DNA of 17,165 nucleotides from an uncultured Clostridium sp. (GTDB lineage Bacteria; Bacillota; Clostridia; TANB77; CAG-508), in NCBI GenBank assembly GCA_950059165.1, contig CATLUC010000026.1:1-17165 (forward strand). Direction: 5' to 3'. Below, one piece after another: positions 1-7,825 of the stretch. Position 1 is the stretch's first letter. The number at the start of each line of letters is the position of its first letter. The notes beneath the pieces were generated by a model. It saw only the letters and a list, made by a program, of their open reading frames with translations. It ran no database searches and was not told the DNA's origin. Position numbers and translations under genes: made by a program.

Positions 1-347
1 ATTTAATAAATAGTTATGCATGGGATACAGCAATAGTATTTTTGCAAACATTTGATAATAGAACAAATAAAACAAAGCCATATTCAAGACAAGATAGTTT
101 AAATACGAGTTTTGCAAATAAAGGAACAAATAATTTAACAGAAAATCAGGATAAAATTTGTAATATATGGGATATGGCAAGTAATGATGTAGAATGGATA
201 ACAGAAACTTCTAGTCTTCCGGGCTATCCTTGTGCTCTTCGAGGTGGCCTCTACGTTAATAGCAGTGGTGGCACAGCTTTTCGCGTCTTCAATGATGCAG
301 CTAGTGCTCACGGCAACGGTAGTTTTCGTCCGTTACTTTATTTGTAG
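1..347 (+). CDS. 3' end of a formylglycine-generating-enzyme/C-type-lectin-like protein (5' truncated by the window)
   Basis: The frame is open from position 3 and ends at the TAG at 345-347, so only the last ~114 residues are visible. They begin LINSYAWDTAIVFLQ, which resembles the 'AWDxAxxF' segment of the FGE-sulfatase/C-type-lectin fold. The sequence continues with NIWDMASNDVEW, the counterpart of the 'N(V/I)WEW' motif, and ends RGG...AFR...SFRPLLYL, the usual C-terminus of this fold. In Firmicutes such domains are often found on surface or phage-associated binding proteins, and they are frequent targets of diversity-generating retroelements. The last ~40 codons have base composition quite unlike the rest of the window (see the variable-region entry). 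The N-terminus, any signal peptide and any anchor lie outside the window. The fold assignment is fairly secure; the biological target cannot be inferred. Confidence 0.75.
   Translation, partial: LINSYAWDTAIVFLQTFDNRTNKTKPYSRQDSLNTSFANKGTNNLTENQDKICNIWDMASNDVEWITETSSLPGYPCALRGGLYVNSSGGTAFRVFNDAASAHGNGSFRPLLYL
207..332 (+). other. Candidate diversity-generating retroelement variable region (VR)
   Basis: From about 207 to 332, codons are rich in G and C and nearly all end in a pyrimidine. Of the 25 codons from 249 to 323, 23 are NNY and 10 end in C, in a genome that otherwise avoids C-ending codons. The residues in these slots (L, Y, V, N, S, S, G, G, R, V, F, N, D, S, A, H, G, N, G, S) can all be produced from AAY codons by changing only the adenines at positions 1 and 2. 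The interspersed scaffold residues (RGG, TAF, AA, FRP) are those normally kept constant in lectin-fold VRs. That is the footprint of adenine-directed mutagenic retrohoming. No template repeat, reverse transcriptase or Avd gene is in the window, so the assignment rests on the VR pattern alone. Confidence 0.7.
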
Positions 348-385
348 AACTGAATGCTGTTAAAACCAAAATTTTAATTTTGTGC

Positions 386-418
386 AAAAGTAGTTTTAAA
401 AGTAGTTTTAAAAGTAGT
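386..418 (+). repeat. 12-bp tandem repeat, 2.75 copies
   Basis: The unit AAAAGTAGTTTT occurs at 386-397 and 398-409, with a partial copy at 410-418. It lies in the non-coding gap after the lectin-like gene. It is too short and lacks spacers, so it is not CRISPR. Function unknown. Confidence 0.7.
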
Positions 419-438
419 ACAATTGAGATAGTGTATTA

Positions 439-479
439 TATAGTGTGTAAATTTTAAATAAATTGCACACTATATTTTT
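439..479 (+). terminator. Probable intrinsic terminator of the lectin-like gene
   Basis: TATAGTGTG (439-447) pairs perfectly with CACACTATA (466-474) across an 18-nt AT-rich loop, and TTTTT follows at 475-479. The stem is AT-rich but has the stem-plus-T-run layout. It separates the lectin-like gene from the typA promoter. Confidence 0.55.
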
Positions 480-619
480 GTGCATAAATGGAGAAAAAAG
501 GAACAATTTACCTTAAAAGAATTAGTAAAAAGAAAATTAGACGATATAGACTTTATTACAAGAAGATTATAGTTATATTGTATTTAAACAAACCTGTCCC
601 AATTATGCCCAAATGCGAT

Positions 620-648
620 TTGACAATTTTGATTTATAGGTGTATAAT
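620..648 (+). promoter_or_regulatory. Consensus sigma-A promoter of typA
   Basis: TTGACA at 620-625 and TATAAT at 643-648, separated by exactly 17 bp, are both perfect consensus. Transcription would start near 655, leaving a leader of about 25 nt before the ATG at 680. The promoter lies inside the open frame that runs upstream of typA, which is the main reason for rejecting a longer TypA. Confidence 0.85.
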
Positions 649-679
649 TTTTAGGTTAATAAAAAAAGGGGTAATTAAA

Positions 680-2500
680 ATGAACAATCAAAAAATAAGA
701 AACATTGCAATTATTGCACACGTAGACCATGGAAAAACAACTTTAGTTGATGCTTTACTAAGGCAAAGTCATGTATTTAGAGAAAATGAACAAGTAGCAG
801 AAAGAATAATGGATTCTAATGACCAAGAGAAAGAAAGAGGAATTACAATACTTTCTAAAAATACATCTGTTATGCATGATGATATTAAAATAAACATTGT
901 TGATACACCAGGTCATGCTGATTTTGGAGGAGAGGTTGAAAGGGTACTAAAAACTGTTGATGGAGTACTTCTTTTAGTTGATGCTTTTGAGGGGGCTATG
1001 CCTCAAACAAGAGAAGTTTTGAAAAAGTCTTTGGCATTAGGGTTAAAGCCAATTGTTGTTATAAATAAAATTGACAGACCAGGTGCAACACCTGAAAAGG
1101 TTGTAGACCAAGTTATTGAGCTATTTATTGAATTAGATGCAAGTGATGAACAATTAGATTTTCCAGTAGTATATGCATCTGCTAAAAATGGAATTGCAAA
1201 AATGGATTTAAGCAAAGAAACTACTGATTTAACTTGTCTTTTTGAAACTATCATAAATACAATTAAAGCACCTGATTGTGATGAGGATGGACCTGCTCAA
1301 ATGCTAGTTTCTAACATTGATTATGATGATTATGTAGGAAGAATTGCAGTAGGAAGAATAGAAAGAGGAATTATTAAAACAGGAATGCCTGTTTCTATTT
1401 GTGGAAAAGAAGAAAAAGTCACACAAGGAAGAATTGCAAAAGTTTATACACATGTTGGGCTAAATAAAGTAGAAGTTGAAGAAGGGAAAGCAGGAGATAT
1501 TATAGAACTTGCAGGACTTGCTGATATAAACATTGGAGATACTGTATGTGATTTTGAACATCCAGAAAAAATTCCATTTGTAGATATTGACGAACCAACA
1601 GTTTCTATGACTTTTAGTGTTAATAATGGACCATTTGCAGGAAAAGAGGGTCAATTTATTACATCAAGACATATAAGAGATAGATTATTTAAAGAACTAG
1701 AAAGAAATGTATCTTTAAGAGTTAAAGAAACAGAATCACCAGACTCTTTTGAAGTATCTGGAAGAGGAGAATTACATCTATCAGTTTTAATAGAGACAAT
1801 GAGAAGAGAAGGATTTGAACTATTAGTATCTCGTCCAAAAGTTATATATAAAGAAATAGATGGTGTAAAATGTGAGCCAATTGAGCAATTAGTTGTAAAT
1901 GTTCCAGATGATTGTGTAGGAAATGTAATTGAAAAATTGGGTAGAAGAAAAGCAGAAATGGTAAATATGGAACCAGCAGAAATTGGACATACAAAAATTG
2001 AATTTAAAATACCTGCAAGAGGTTTAATTGGTTACAGAACAGAGTTCCTAACAGACACTAAAGGAGAAGGAACAATGAACCATATATTTGATTCATATGA
2101 GCCATTTAAAGGAGATATCCAAGCAAGGGTAAGAGGAACAATAGTTGCTTTTGAAAATGGAAAATCAGTAACTTATGGTCTATATAACGCGCAAGACAAA
2201 GGGGATTTGTTTATTGGACCGGGTATAGAAGTTTATGAAGGGATGATAGTTGGGCTTAATTCAAGAGGTGAAGATTTGGCAATTAATGTTTGTAAAGAAA
2301 AACATTTGACAAATACAAGAGCTTCTGGTTCAGATGAAGCTTTACGTTTGGTTCCACCAATTCAAATGTCTTTAGAAAAGGCAATAGAGTTTATACAAGA
2401 TGATGAATTGGTAGAAATAACACCACAATCTATTCGTTTAAGAAAGAAAATATTAGATAGCAAAGAAAGAGAAAGAGCAAACAGAAATAAACAAGCTTAA
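680..2500 (+). CDS. typA: Ribosome-associated GTPase TypA/BipA
   Basis: A 606-residue translational GTPase of the TypA/BipA family, which binds the ribosome and assists 50S assembly and stress or low-temperature growth. The G1 P-loop AHVDHGKTT is at residues 13-21, the switch-II motif DTPGH at 75-79 and the base-specificity motif NKID at 129-132. An EF-G-like domain II, domains III and V, and the C-terminal BipA-specific domain follow; length is normal for the family (~605-615). The frame is open back to 488, but the start at 680 is chosen because AGGGG precedes it at good spacing, a perfect promoter lies just upstream, and MNNQKIRNIAIIAHVDHGK matches the usual BipA N-terminus. No in-frame CGG codon occurs in the gene; CCG-GGT near 2219 contains CGG only out of frame. 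It appears monocistronic, with no clear terminator before trmR. Confidence 0.97.
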   Translation: MNNQKIRNIAIIAHVDHGKTTLVDALLRQSHVFRENEQVAERIMDSNDQEKERGITILSKNTSVMHDDIKINIVDTPGHADFGGEVERVLKTVDGVLLLVDAFEGAMPQTREVLKKSLALGLKPIVVINKIDRPGATPEKVVDQVIELFIELDASDEQLDFPVVYASAKNGIAKMDLSKETTDLTCLFETIINTIKAPDCDEDGPAQMLVSNIDYDDYVGRIAVGRIERGIIKTGMPVSICGKEEKVTQGRIAKVYTHVGLNKVEVEEGKAGDIIELAGLADINIGDTVCDFEHPEKIPFVDIDEPTVSMTFSVNNGPFAGKEGQFITSRHIRDRLFKELERNVSLRVKETESPDSFEVSGRGELHLSVLIETMRREGFELLVSRPKVIYKEIDGVKCEPIEQLVVNVPDDCVGNVIEKLGRRKAEMVNMEPAEIGHTKIEFKIPARGLIGYRTEFLTDTKGEGTMNHIFDSYEPFKGDIQARVRGTIVAFENGKSVTYGLYNAQDKGDLFIGPGIEVYEGMIVGLNSRGEDLAINVCKEKHLTNTRASGSDEALRLVPPIQMSLEKAIEFIQDDELVEITPQSIRLRKKILDSKERERANRNKQA

Positions 2501-2592
2501 ATTTACTTTCCATTCGCTTTTTTTCTAATTTTTATATTTTTTGCATATTAAAAAATGAAATTTTAAATGAAAATAAAATGGAGAAGTATTTA

Positions 2593-3184
2593 ATGAATTT
2601 AGAAGAGTTAGAAAAGGTAAAACAAAAGGCACTTGAAGAACATATACCAATTATTATGGATGACACATTAAATGTAATGGAAAAATATCTAAATACAAAA
2701 AAGCCTGAAAAAATATTGGAGATAGGTACAGCTGTAGGTTATTCTGCAATGTGTTTTACAAGATTTTTGGCTGATAATCGGAAAAGTTGATACAATAGAA
2801 AGAGAATTAGATAGAGTAGAACAAGCAAAGCAGAACATAAAAAAAGTTGGAGTAGAGGATAAAATTCATATTTATCAAGGTGATGCAGTTGAAATTTTAC
2901 CAACATTGCAAGATGAATATGATGTAGTTTTTATTGATGCTGCTAAGGGAAAGTATCCATTTTTTTTGAAAGAAGCTTTACGTATGCTAAAACAAAATGG
3001 AATTATTTTTGCAGATAATATTTTATATAAAGGTTATGTTTTAAGTGATTATAACAAACATAAACAACGTACAGCAGTTAGGAATTTGAGAGAATATTTA
3101 AAAGAAGTAAATGAAAATCCAAATTTAAAAACTCAAGTTTTAGAAGTTGGAGATGGCTTGGCAATTAGCCAAAAAATTAATTAA
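2593..3184 (+). CDS. trmR: TrmR/YrrM-like SAM-dependent O-methyltransferase, read through a +1 shift at CGG
   Basis: This is a class I O-methyltransferase of the caffeoyl-CoA/COMT-like family. Its closest known bacterial role is TrmR, which methylates 5-hydroxyuridine at the tRNA wobble position. The SAM-binding motif LEIGTAVGYSA begins around residue 42. The metal-site motifs IDAAKGKY and ADNILYKG lie in the second half. The zero frame stops at TGA 2788-2790, just after ...FLADN-CGG-AAA-AGT. Skipping the C at 2779 gives ...FLADN-GKVDTIEREL, the normal family sequence, and continues to the TAA at 3182-3184, for 196 residues. Start 2593 is preferred because GGAGAAG lies 9 nt upstream of it; the ATG at 2578 has no binding site. 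A bidirectional terminator follows. Family assignment is solid; the exact tRNA substrate is inferred from homology. Confidence 0.85.
2779..2782 (+). other. +1 frameshift site 1: CGGA in trmR
   Basis: The zero frame reads GAT AAT CGG AAA AGT TGA. Omitting the C at 2779 gives GAT AAT GGA AAA GTT GAT, that is DN-GKVD, which matches the expected continuation between the SAM motif and the TIER segment of this family. This is the only in-frame CGG in the gene. Confidence 0.8.
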
Positions 3185-3224
3185 TGTTGAAGTTTCTTTA
3201 ATTGCCACAACATACAAATAAATT

Positions 3225-3259
3225 AACGGAAAGCTAAACTAACCTTAAGGCTTTCCGTT
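3225..3259. terminator. Bidirectional terminator between trmR and the convergent minus-strand gene
   Basis: AACGGAAAGC (3225-3234) and GCTTTCCGTT (3250-3259) form a 10-bp perfect stem with a 15-nt loop. A T-rich stretch follows on the plus strand and A/T-rich sequence precedes it, so it can serve trmR on plus and the gene ending at 3274 on minus. The CGG here is non-coding. Confidence 0.75.
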
Positions 3260-3273
3260 TTGTTATAGAACTT

Positions 3274-5428
3274 TTATTTTATGTGTTCTTCATCATGTCT
3301 TCTTTCTTGACGCTCTCTAATACGAGTAATGTCATTTGTATAAGGCAATTCAATTTCTTGAGACTGATTAATAGCACTTAGTACTATAAAATCAATTTTT
3401 TCTTTTGGAATTTTATTGTCCTCTAAAATTTTTCTTAAGCTACTTTCATTAAGTGTAATTGAAGTATCCTTTTCTAAAATTTCCTCAAGTTTAGTTAATA
3501 ACATATCAGCAAGGCAAGTGGTTTCGTCAGTTTTTAAAAGCACTTCTCTAAAATTATCTATAAAGGTTTTTTTATTAACAAAAGCAATATTTTTATTAAA
3601 ACGAGAATGTGTAGAAGAAACAGCTATTAATTTTGGAGAATGATATTCAGCAAACATAGGAAGAATTTGTTCAATAGTATTAACTTTAACATCTGTTATT
3701 GCCACATAACTTCCATCTTTTTGCTCTTCTCTCCAAGTATATTCATATTGGAAATGTTCTTTTATTTGAATATTTTTTAAAGCAAATTCAATAGCTTTTC
3801 TATGCAGTTGCTGTTTTTCTGCTAAAAGCCCGAGTAGGAGTAGAAAGCAAATGCCTTTTTTCTGATAACATAGTAGTATTTAGTGTATGAATAGCATTTT
3901 CTAACATGGTCTCATAATTCTTTGTACCTTTTAATTCATCCTTCAATTCAAAAAAAGGAGAAATATCAACTTCCTTATTATTCATTTTGCTATGAGCATA
4001 ATCACCACTTTTACTATCTTTATATCTTTGTTTAGACATAAATTGAAGTTCCATTTTTCTACCATCTGGTAGTTGTATAATTGCAAAGATTGCCCTAAAA
4101 CCTTTTCGACCTTTTGCTTTTGGCTCACAAGAAAGAACATTTACATCTAATTGGTCTTTTAAAATATTTTCACTTAAAAAGTTTTTATCTTCTAAAATGC
4201 TAGGAACGATAATATCTAATGCTGCAAATTCTAGTTTATCATTCATACGATGTTTAAATTCCTGTAGTAAAGATGACAATTCTTTTTGGTATTGTATATG
4301 TTCTTTGTAGCTTAGGTTTTGATTAAAGCTATTTGCTTTTAAATGACTTTGATAATATTTTATAGAAGAGCCAAGAAGTTTAGAAAAGGAAGTACCTACA
4401 TCATTTTCACTTTTTGGTTTAAATAAAATACCACTATATTCTTCAGAACATTCTGGAAAAGTCATATGCTGTAATCTATCTAGTAATTCGATTTCTAATT
4501 GTAAATATTCCTCTTCTGTAAAGTCCAAAAAAGCAGATTGGTCATCTAAAGCATCTGACAGGAAGTGGAAAAGAGGTAGATTATCTTGTTTTTGTTCTTT
4601 ACACTTTAAAAATTCTTTACCTTCTTTAGTTTCAGCTATTTTTTTACTAATATGAAAAGTGTCATCAATACCTGTTATATAAAGGGTAGAACCATAGTAA
4701 TCATCAGAAACTTTAGACAAATTAAAACAATTTATCAAATCAGCATAAGAAACACCTTTTTCTAGATTAGATGGAGGGATTGATTGTAACTTTTTTACAA
4801 ATTCTTTCCTTATGTTGTCATCAGTACTTTTTGGACCTTTTTGCCTACCAGAAATTGAAACATCTACTGCAGGGAAATCATTTTTTGATGTAGTATAAAG
4901 TACTGTTTGAATATCCTCATTGTTTTGGAAATTTTCAGAATGTCTTGAATATTCATCAACTATATTAGAAAAAGCTGCATTAAGAAACTCTTGTTCTAAT
5001 CTCGTTTCAGCAGAGGTTTTTTCTGCTATTTCGAATTTTAAAAGTTCATTTGGATATCTTTTTGCCATAATAATTTTTAAATTTTCTATTTCTGTATTAG
5101 AAATATTAGAAGAATTTGGGTTTTCTATATAATCTAAAAATACTTCTTTGATATATTCTTCTAAATTTTTAATATTACTTTTTTGTATAGGAAAGCTTAA
5201 ACAAGCAGAAACTTCTGGTGGAAAGTTAGATTGCAAATGTTTTTTTAGTTTCCTTTGCATGGCAGGAGATATTTGTAAGTCATCTCTGATTTTTACAAAA
5301 AGCTCATATAGTTCAAAAATAGAAGAAGAATTGAATTCATCAATAAGTGTTTCATCTCCTGATGGTAGAACTTTAATATCTTTTAAATATGTATTAAACT
5401 CTTTACGAGATTTTACTTTATATGCCAT
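3274..5428 (-). CDS. Large uncharacterised protein with distant RelA/SpoT-synthetase resemblance, joined by a +1 shift at CGG
   Basis: Read conventionally this locus is two open frames: 542 residues ending at the TAG at 3800-3802, then a second frame ending at 3274. The only in-frame CGG (3832-3830 on the minus strand) lies in ...STPT-CGG-GCT. Skipping its C yields STPT-GLLAEKQQLHRK, which stays open into the second frame, giving one 717-residue protein (532 + 185). The second frame on its own has only a GTG (3703-3705) with a poor binding site, so a single protein is more likely. Around residues 445-490, segments such as GRKGFRAIFAI and GRKMELQFMSKQRYKDS, followed by GDYAHSKM, recall the substrate-binding strand and 'GxxAH' helix of RelA/SpoT synthetases; this is a weak, eye-level match. 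The rest is charged and soluble, with no signal peptide or membrane segment. AGAGGTGAT precedes the start. I do not assign a function. Confidence 0.6.
3829..3832 (-). other. +1 frameshift site 2: CGGG in the minus-strand gene
   Basis: On the minus strand the zero frame reads CCT ACT CGG GCT TTT AGC and stops ten codons after CGG. Omitting the C (3832) gives CCT ACT GGG CTT TTA GCA, that is PT-GLLA, which remains open for 185 codons across the apparent intergenic gap and joins the next frame. This is the only in-frame CGG in either frame. Confidence 0.7.
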
Positions 5429-5447
5429 AAAATCACCTCTGAATATT

Positions 5448-5477
5448 ATTATATCACAAATTCACATAAATTACCAA
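5448..5477 (-). promoter_or_regulatory. Probable promoter of the minus-strand gene
   Basis: On the minus strand TATAAT lies at 5453-5448 and a weaker TTGGTA -35 at 5477-5472, 18 bp apart, ~20 bp upstream of the ATG at 5428. It is back-to-back with the rsmE promoter. Confidence 0.5.
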
Positions 5478-5480
5478 CAC

Positions 5481-5509
5481 TTGAAAAATAAGAAAAAAAA
5501 TCGTATAAT
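5481..5509 (+). promoter_or_regulatory. Promoter of rsmE
   Basis: TTGAAA (5481-5486) and TATAAT (5504-5509) are separated by 17 bp. Transcription should start near 5516, and AAGGAG (5528-5533) lies 6 nt before the ATG at 5540. Confidence 0.75.
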
Positions 5510-5539
5510 ATACAATAGTAAAAATTTAAGGAGATAAGC

Positions 5540-6287
5540 ATGCCAAAATTTTTTATAAGTAGCCAAAATATTGATAATAATAAAATAAAAATCACAGGAG
5601 AAGATGTCAACCATATAAAAAATGTATTAAGAAAAAAGATAGGTAATCAAATAACAGTATGTAATAAAGACATCTCAACAGATTATTTATGTACAATAAG
5701 AGAGTTAAATGAAGATGTGATTAAATGTGAAATAATAGAAAAATTAAAAACTAATGCAGAGCCTAACATACAAGTATCAATTTTTCAAGGGTTGCCAAAA
5801 GCAGATAAAATGGAACTTATTATTCAAAAAGCAGTAGAACTGGGCGTATATGACATTACACCTGTAGAAATGGCAAGGTGTGTTGTTAAATTAAATGAAA
5901 AAGACAAAGCAAAAAAGATACAAAGATGGCAAAAAATTACAGAAGTTGCAAGTAAACAAAGTGGCAGAAACAAAATTCCACAAATTAATATGGTGATTTC
6001 TACTAAAAGTATTTGTAATTTGTGTGCCGAATATGATATAGTAATAGTAGCTTATGAAAATGAAAAGGAAAATAAGTTAAAATATGAATTGCAAAAATTG
6101 AAAGAAAGCAAAAAAGACAATCTTAAAATCGCAATTTTAATAGGCCCAGAGGGTCGGTATAGATAGTAAGGAAATAGAATTATTGAAACAAAGTAATTGC
6201 AAAATTATTACATTAGGCAATAGAATTTTAAGAACAGAGACAGTAGCATTAAATATGCTTAGTATCATAATGTATGAATTTGAATGA
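5540..6287 (+). CDS. rsmE: 16S rRNA m3U1498 methyltransferase RsmE, read through a +1 shift at CGG
   Basis: RsmE is a SPOUT-fold (trefoil knot) enzyme that N3-methylates U1498 of 16S rRNA in the assembled 30S subunit. An N-terminal PUA-like RNA-binding domain (about residues 1-70) precedes the SPOUT domain. The motif IQKAVELGV and the segment KITEVASKQSGR, typical of the family, are present. The SAM-binding knot begins with ILIGPEG(G), and the zero frame breaks exactly here: GGT-CGG-TAT-AGA-TAG stops at 6164-6166. Omitting the C at 6155 gives GPEG-GIDSKEIE and continues through the second knot motif LGNRILRTETVAL to TGA at 6285-6287, for 248 residues in total, the normal length. Without the shift the protein would lack the SAM pocket. 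The stop codon is inside the left arm of a strong hairpin. Confidence 0.93.
6155..6158 (+). other. +1 frameshift site 3: CGGT in rsmE
   Basis: The zero frame reads CCA GAG GGT CGG TAT AGA TAG. Omitting the C at 6155 restores GAG GGT GGT ATA GAT, that is PEG-GID. The GPEGG motif is close to invariant in RsmE, so this site fixes both the point of the shift (between the two glycines) and the amino acid made there (Gly). Confidence 0.88.
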
Positions 6288-6322
6288 TGATTTTTTCCTT
6301 AAGTCTCCAAAATCATCATTCA
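6281..6322 (+). promoter_or_regulatory. Perfect 14-bp inverted repeat overlapping the end of rsmE
   Basis: TGAATGATGATTTT (6281-6294) and AAAATCATCATTCA (6309-6322) are perfectly complementary, with a 14-nt loop. The rsmE stop codon (6285-6287) lies in the left arm, and the binding site GAGGAAGG of the next gene follows the right arm directly. There is no T-run, so this is not a standard terminator; an mRNA-stability or translation-coupling hairpin is a reasonable guess. Confidence 0.6.
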
Positions 6323-6340
6323 AGAGGAAGGAAAGAGAAG

Positions 6341-6889
6341 ATGGAAAAAGAGTTAGTTGAAGAAGAAAAGGTTAAAGATTTAGAAAAAGATGATAAAAAG
6401 AATAAAAAAGCTAAAAAGTTACCAAAAGAAATATCACAAGAGATTTTAAAGAAAATGTTTAAGGATTTGCTAAAGGCAGTTGGTATTATGCTATATTTTA
6501 TTATTTTAAATTTAGCATATTCTACTATCAAGCAAGAAAGACTTGTAGGAGATATAGAAATATTTGCAGGGGCATTTTTAGTGGTTGGAATTGTGTTTTT
6601 AGAAAGGGCTTATAAAAAAGATAGTGGAAGTATTGCACTAACTGGAATAGAATTTTTGGTTTTATCATTACATAGTTTGTCTATTATGCATATAATTACA
6701 TTGTTTAAATATGATTTTAGATTTTATTTATTGACATCTTCTTATATTTTTTCCATTTACTATGTGTTAAAAGCAATTTTGTTATATACAAAAGGAAGAA
6801 AAGCTTATTTAGATAGTTTGAGTGATATTTCAGAAATTGTTAAAAAAGAAGAGCCTATTAAAAAGGAGGCGAAAAAGAGAAATGATTAA
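6341..6889 (+). CDS. Small membrane protein of unknown function
   Basis: The protein has 182 residues. A highly charged, lysine- and glutamate-rich cytoplasmic N-terminus covers about residues 1-45. About four hydrophobic segments follow: AVGIMLYFIILNLAYSTI, IEIFAGAFLVVGIVFL, TGIEFLVLSLHSLSIMHII and FYLLTSSYIFSIYYVLKAI. The tail is again rich in K and E. I do not recognise a family. Start 6341 is chosen over the ATG at 6284 because GAGGAAGG (6324-6331) lies 9 nt upstream and 6284 falls within the hairpin and the rsmE end. It overlaps yicC by 8 nt, implying translational coupling. Confidence 0.75.
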   Translation: MEKELVEEEKVKDLEKDDKKNKKAKKLPKEISQEILKKMFKDLLKAVGIMLYFIILNLAYSTIKQERLVGDIEIFAGAFLVVGIVFLERAYKKDSGSIALTGIEFLVLSLHSLSIMHIITLFKYDFRFYLLTSSYIFSIYYVLKAILLYTKGRKAYLDSLSDISEIVKKEEPIKKEAKKRND

Positions 6890-7757
6890 AAGTATGACTG
6901 GATATGGTAAAGCTAATTTATCAAAAGATAAAAGAGAATACCAAGTAGAAATTAAAAGCGTAAATCACAGATATTTAGATATTTGCGTAAAAATGCCAAG
7001 AGTTTTAAGTTATTTAGAAGAGGAAGTAAAAAAACAAATATCTTCACAAATAAAAAGAGGAAAAGTTGATGTTTTTATTACTTTTGAAAATAATTCTATA
7101 GAAGATAAAGAAATTAAGATAAATACTGAAATTGCTAAGATTTATATTGAGGAATTAAAAAAGTTAGCTAAACAGGAAAATATTTTAGATAATATAGAAG
7201 TTACAGAAATATCAAAGTTACCTGATGTTTTAACAATTCAAAATAATCAAGAAGATGAAACTATAAAAGATGCTTTATTAGAGGCAGTAAGTAATGCCAC
7301 AGAAAATTTAGTACAAATGAGAAGTATAGAAGGAAATAAAATGGCAGATGATTTAGTTGCTAGAATACAGGGAATTAAAGAAAAAGTAGAAGAAATATCT
7401 TCACTTTCTACTGGACTTATTGAAGAATATGTAGTAAAATTAGAGGGTAGAATAAAAGAAATACTAAAAAATCAAGATATTGATGAATCAAGATTAGCAC
7501 AAGAAGTAGTAATCTATGCAGATAAATGCTCAATAGAGGAAGAAGTAACAAGATTAAAAAGTCATATATCACAATTTGAAAAGCTAATAAAAACAGATGA
7601 AGCAATTGGAAAAAAATTGGATTTTATTATTCAAGAAATGAACAGGGAAACCAACACAATTGGCTCAAAAGCAAACAATTTAGAAATTACAAATGGTGTT
7701 ATTGATATAAAAACAGAGCTTGAAAATATTAGAGAACAAGTACAAAATATAGAATAA
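6882..7757 (+). CDS. yicC: YicC/YloC family endoribonuclease
   Basis: At 291 residues this is full length for the family. The N-terminal YicC_N domain starts MIKSMTGYGKA and contains the hallmark EIKSVNHRYLDI and the segment IKRGKVDVFITFEN. The C-terminal DUF1732 region includes the conserved DFIIQEMNRETNTIGSKAN, which is nearly diagnostic. Members are RNases involved in mRNA and small-RNA turnover. AAAAGGAGG at 6861-6869 is 12 nt from the ATG. In Bacillus the orthologue yloC begins the same remA-gmk-rpoZ-priA-def-fmt block seen here. Confidence 0.95.
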   Translation: MIKSMTGYGKANLSKDKREYQVEIKSVNHRYLDICVKMPRVLSYLEEEVKKQISSQIKRGKVDVFITFENNSIEDKEIKINTEIAKIYIEELKKLAKQENILDNIEVTEISKLPDVLTIQNNQEDETIKDALLEAVSNATENLVQMRSIEGNKMADDLVARIQGIKEKVEEISSLSTGLIEEYVVKLEGRIKEILKNQDIDESRLAQEVVIYADKCSIEEEVTRLKSHISQFEKLIKTDEAIGKKLDFIIQEMNRETNTIGSKANNLEITNGVIDIKTELENIREQVQNIE

Positions 7758-7770
7758 TGTTTTATTAGTG

Positions 7771-7798
7771 TATATGAGCAGAATTATCTTCTCATATA
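7771..7798 (+). promoter_or_regulatory. Short hairpin between yicC and remA
   Basis: TATATGAG (7771-7778) pairs with CTCATATA (7791-7798) around a 12-nt loop. No T-run follows. It could be a processing or stability element; evidence is limited to the symmetry. Confidence 0.35.
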
Positions 7799-7825
7799 TG
7801 ATAAAAAGAAAGTGAGGAAAGAAAT

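Noticed and set aside
386..418. CRISPR array
   Set aside because: The 12-bp units are directly adjacent with no spacers, and no cas genes are nearby.
588..612. Another palindromic element near CCTGTCCCAA
   Set aside because: It only vaguely resembles the CGTCCCC core and has no complementary arm.
488..679. 64-codon N-terminal extension of typA
   Set aside because: A perfect promoter lies inside it, the sequence is not TypA-like, and a good binding site precedes the ATG at 680.
1003..1254. Minus-strand open frames inside typA, priA, fmt and others
   Set aside because: They are antisense shadows of well-identified genes, without binding sites or recognisable protein features.
3274..3705. Independent minus-strand gene starting at GTG 3705
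   Set aside because: Poor binding site, and the frame stays open upstream to the CGG shift site, so it is better read as the C-terminal part of one protein.
5148..5537. Plus-strand open frame of 129 codons
   Set aside because: It is antisense to the large minus-strand gene and runs across two divergent promoters; composition is not protein-like.
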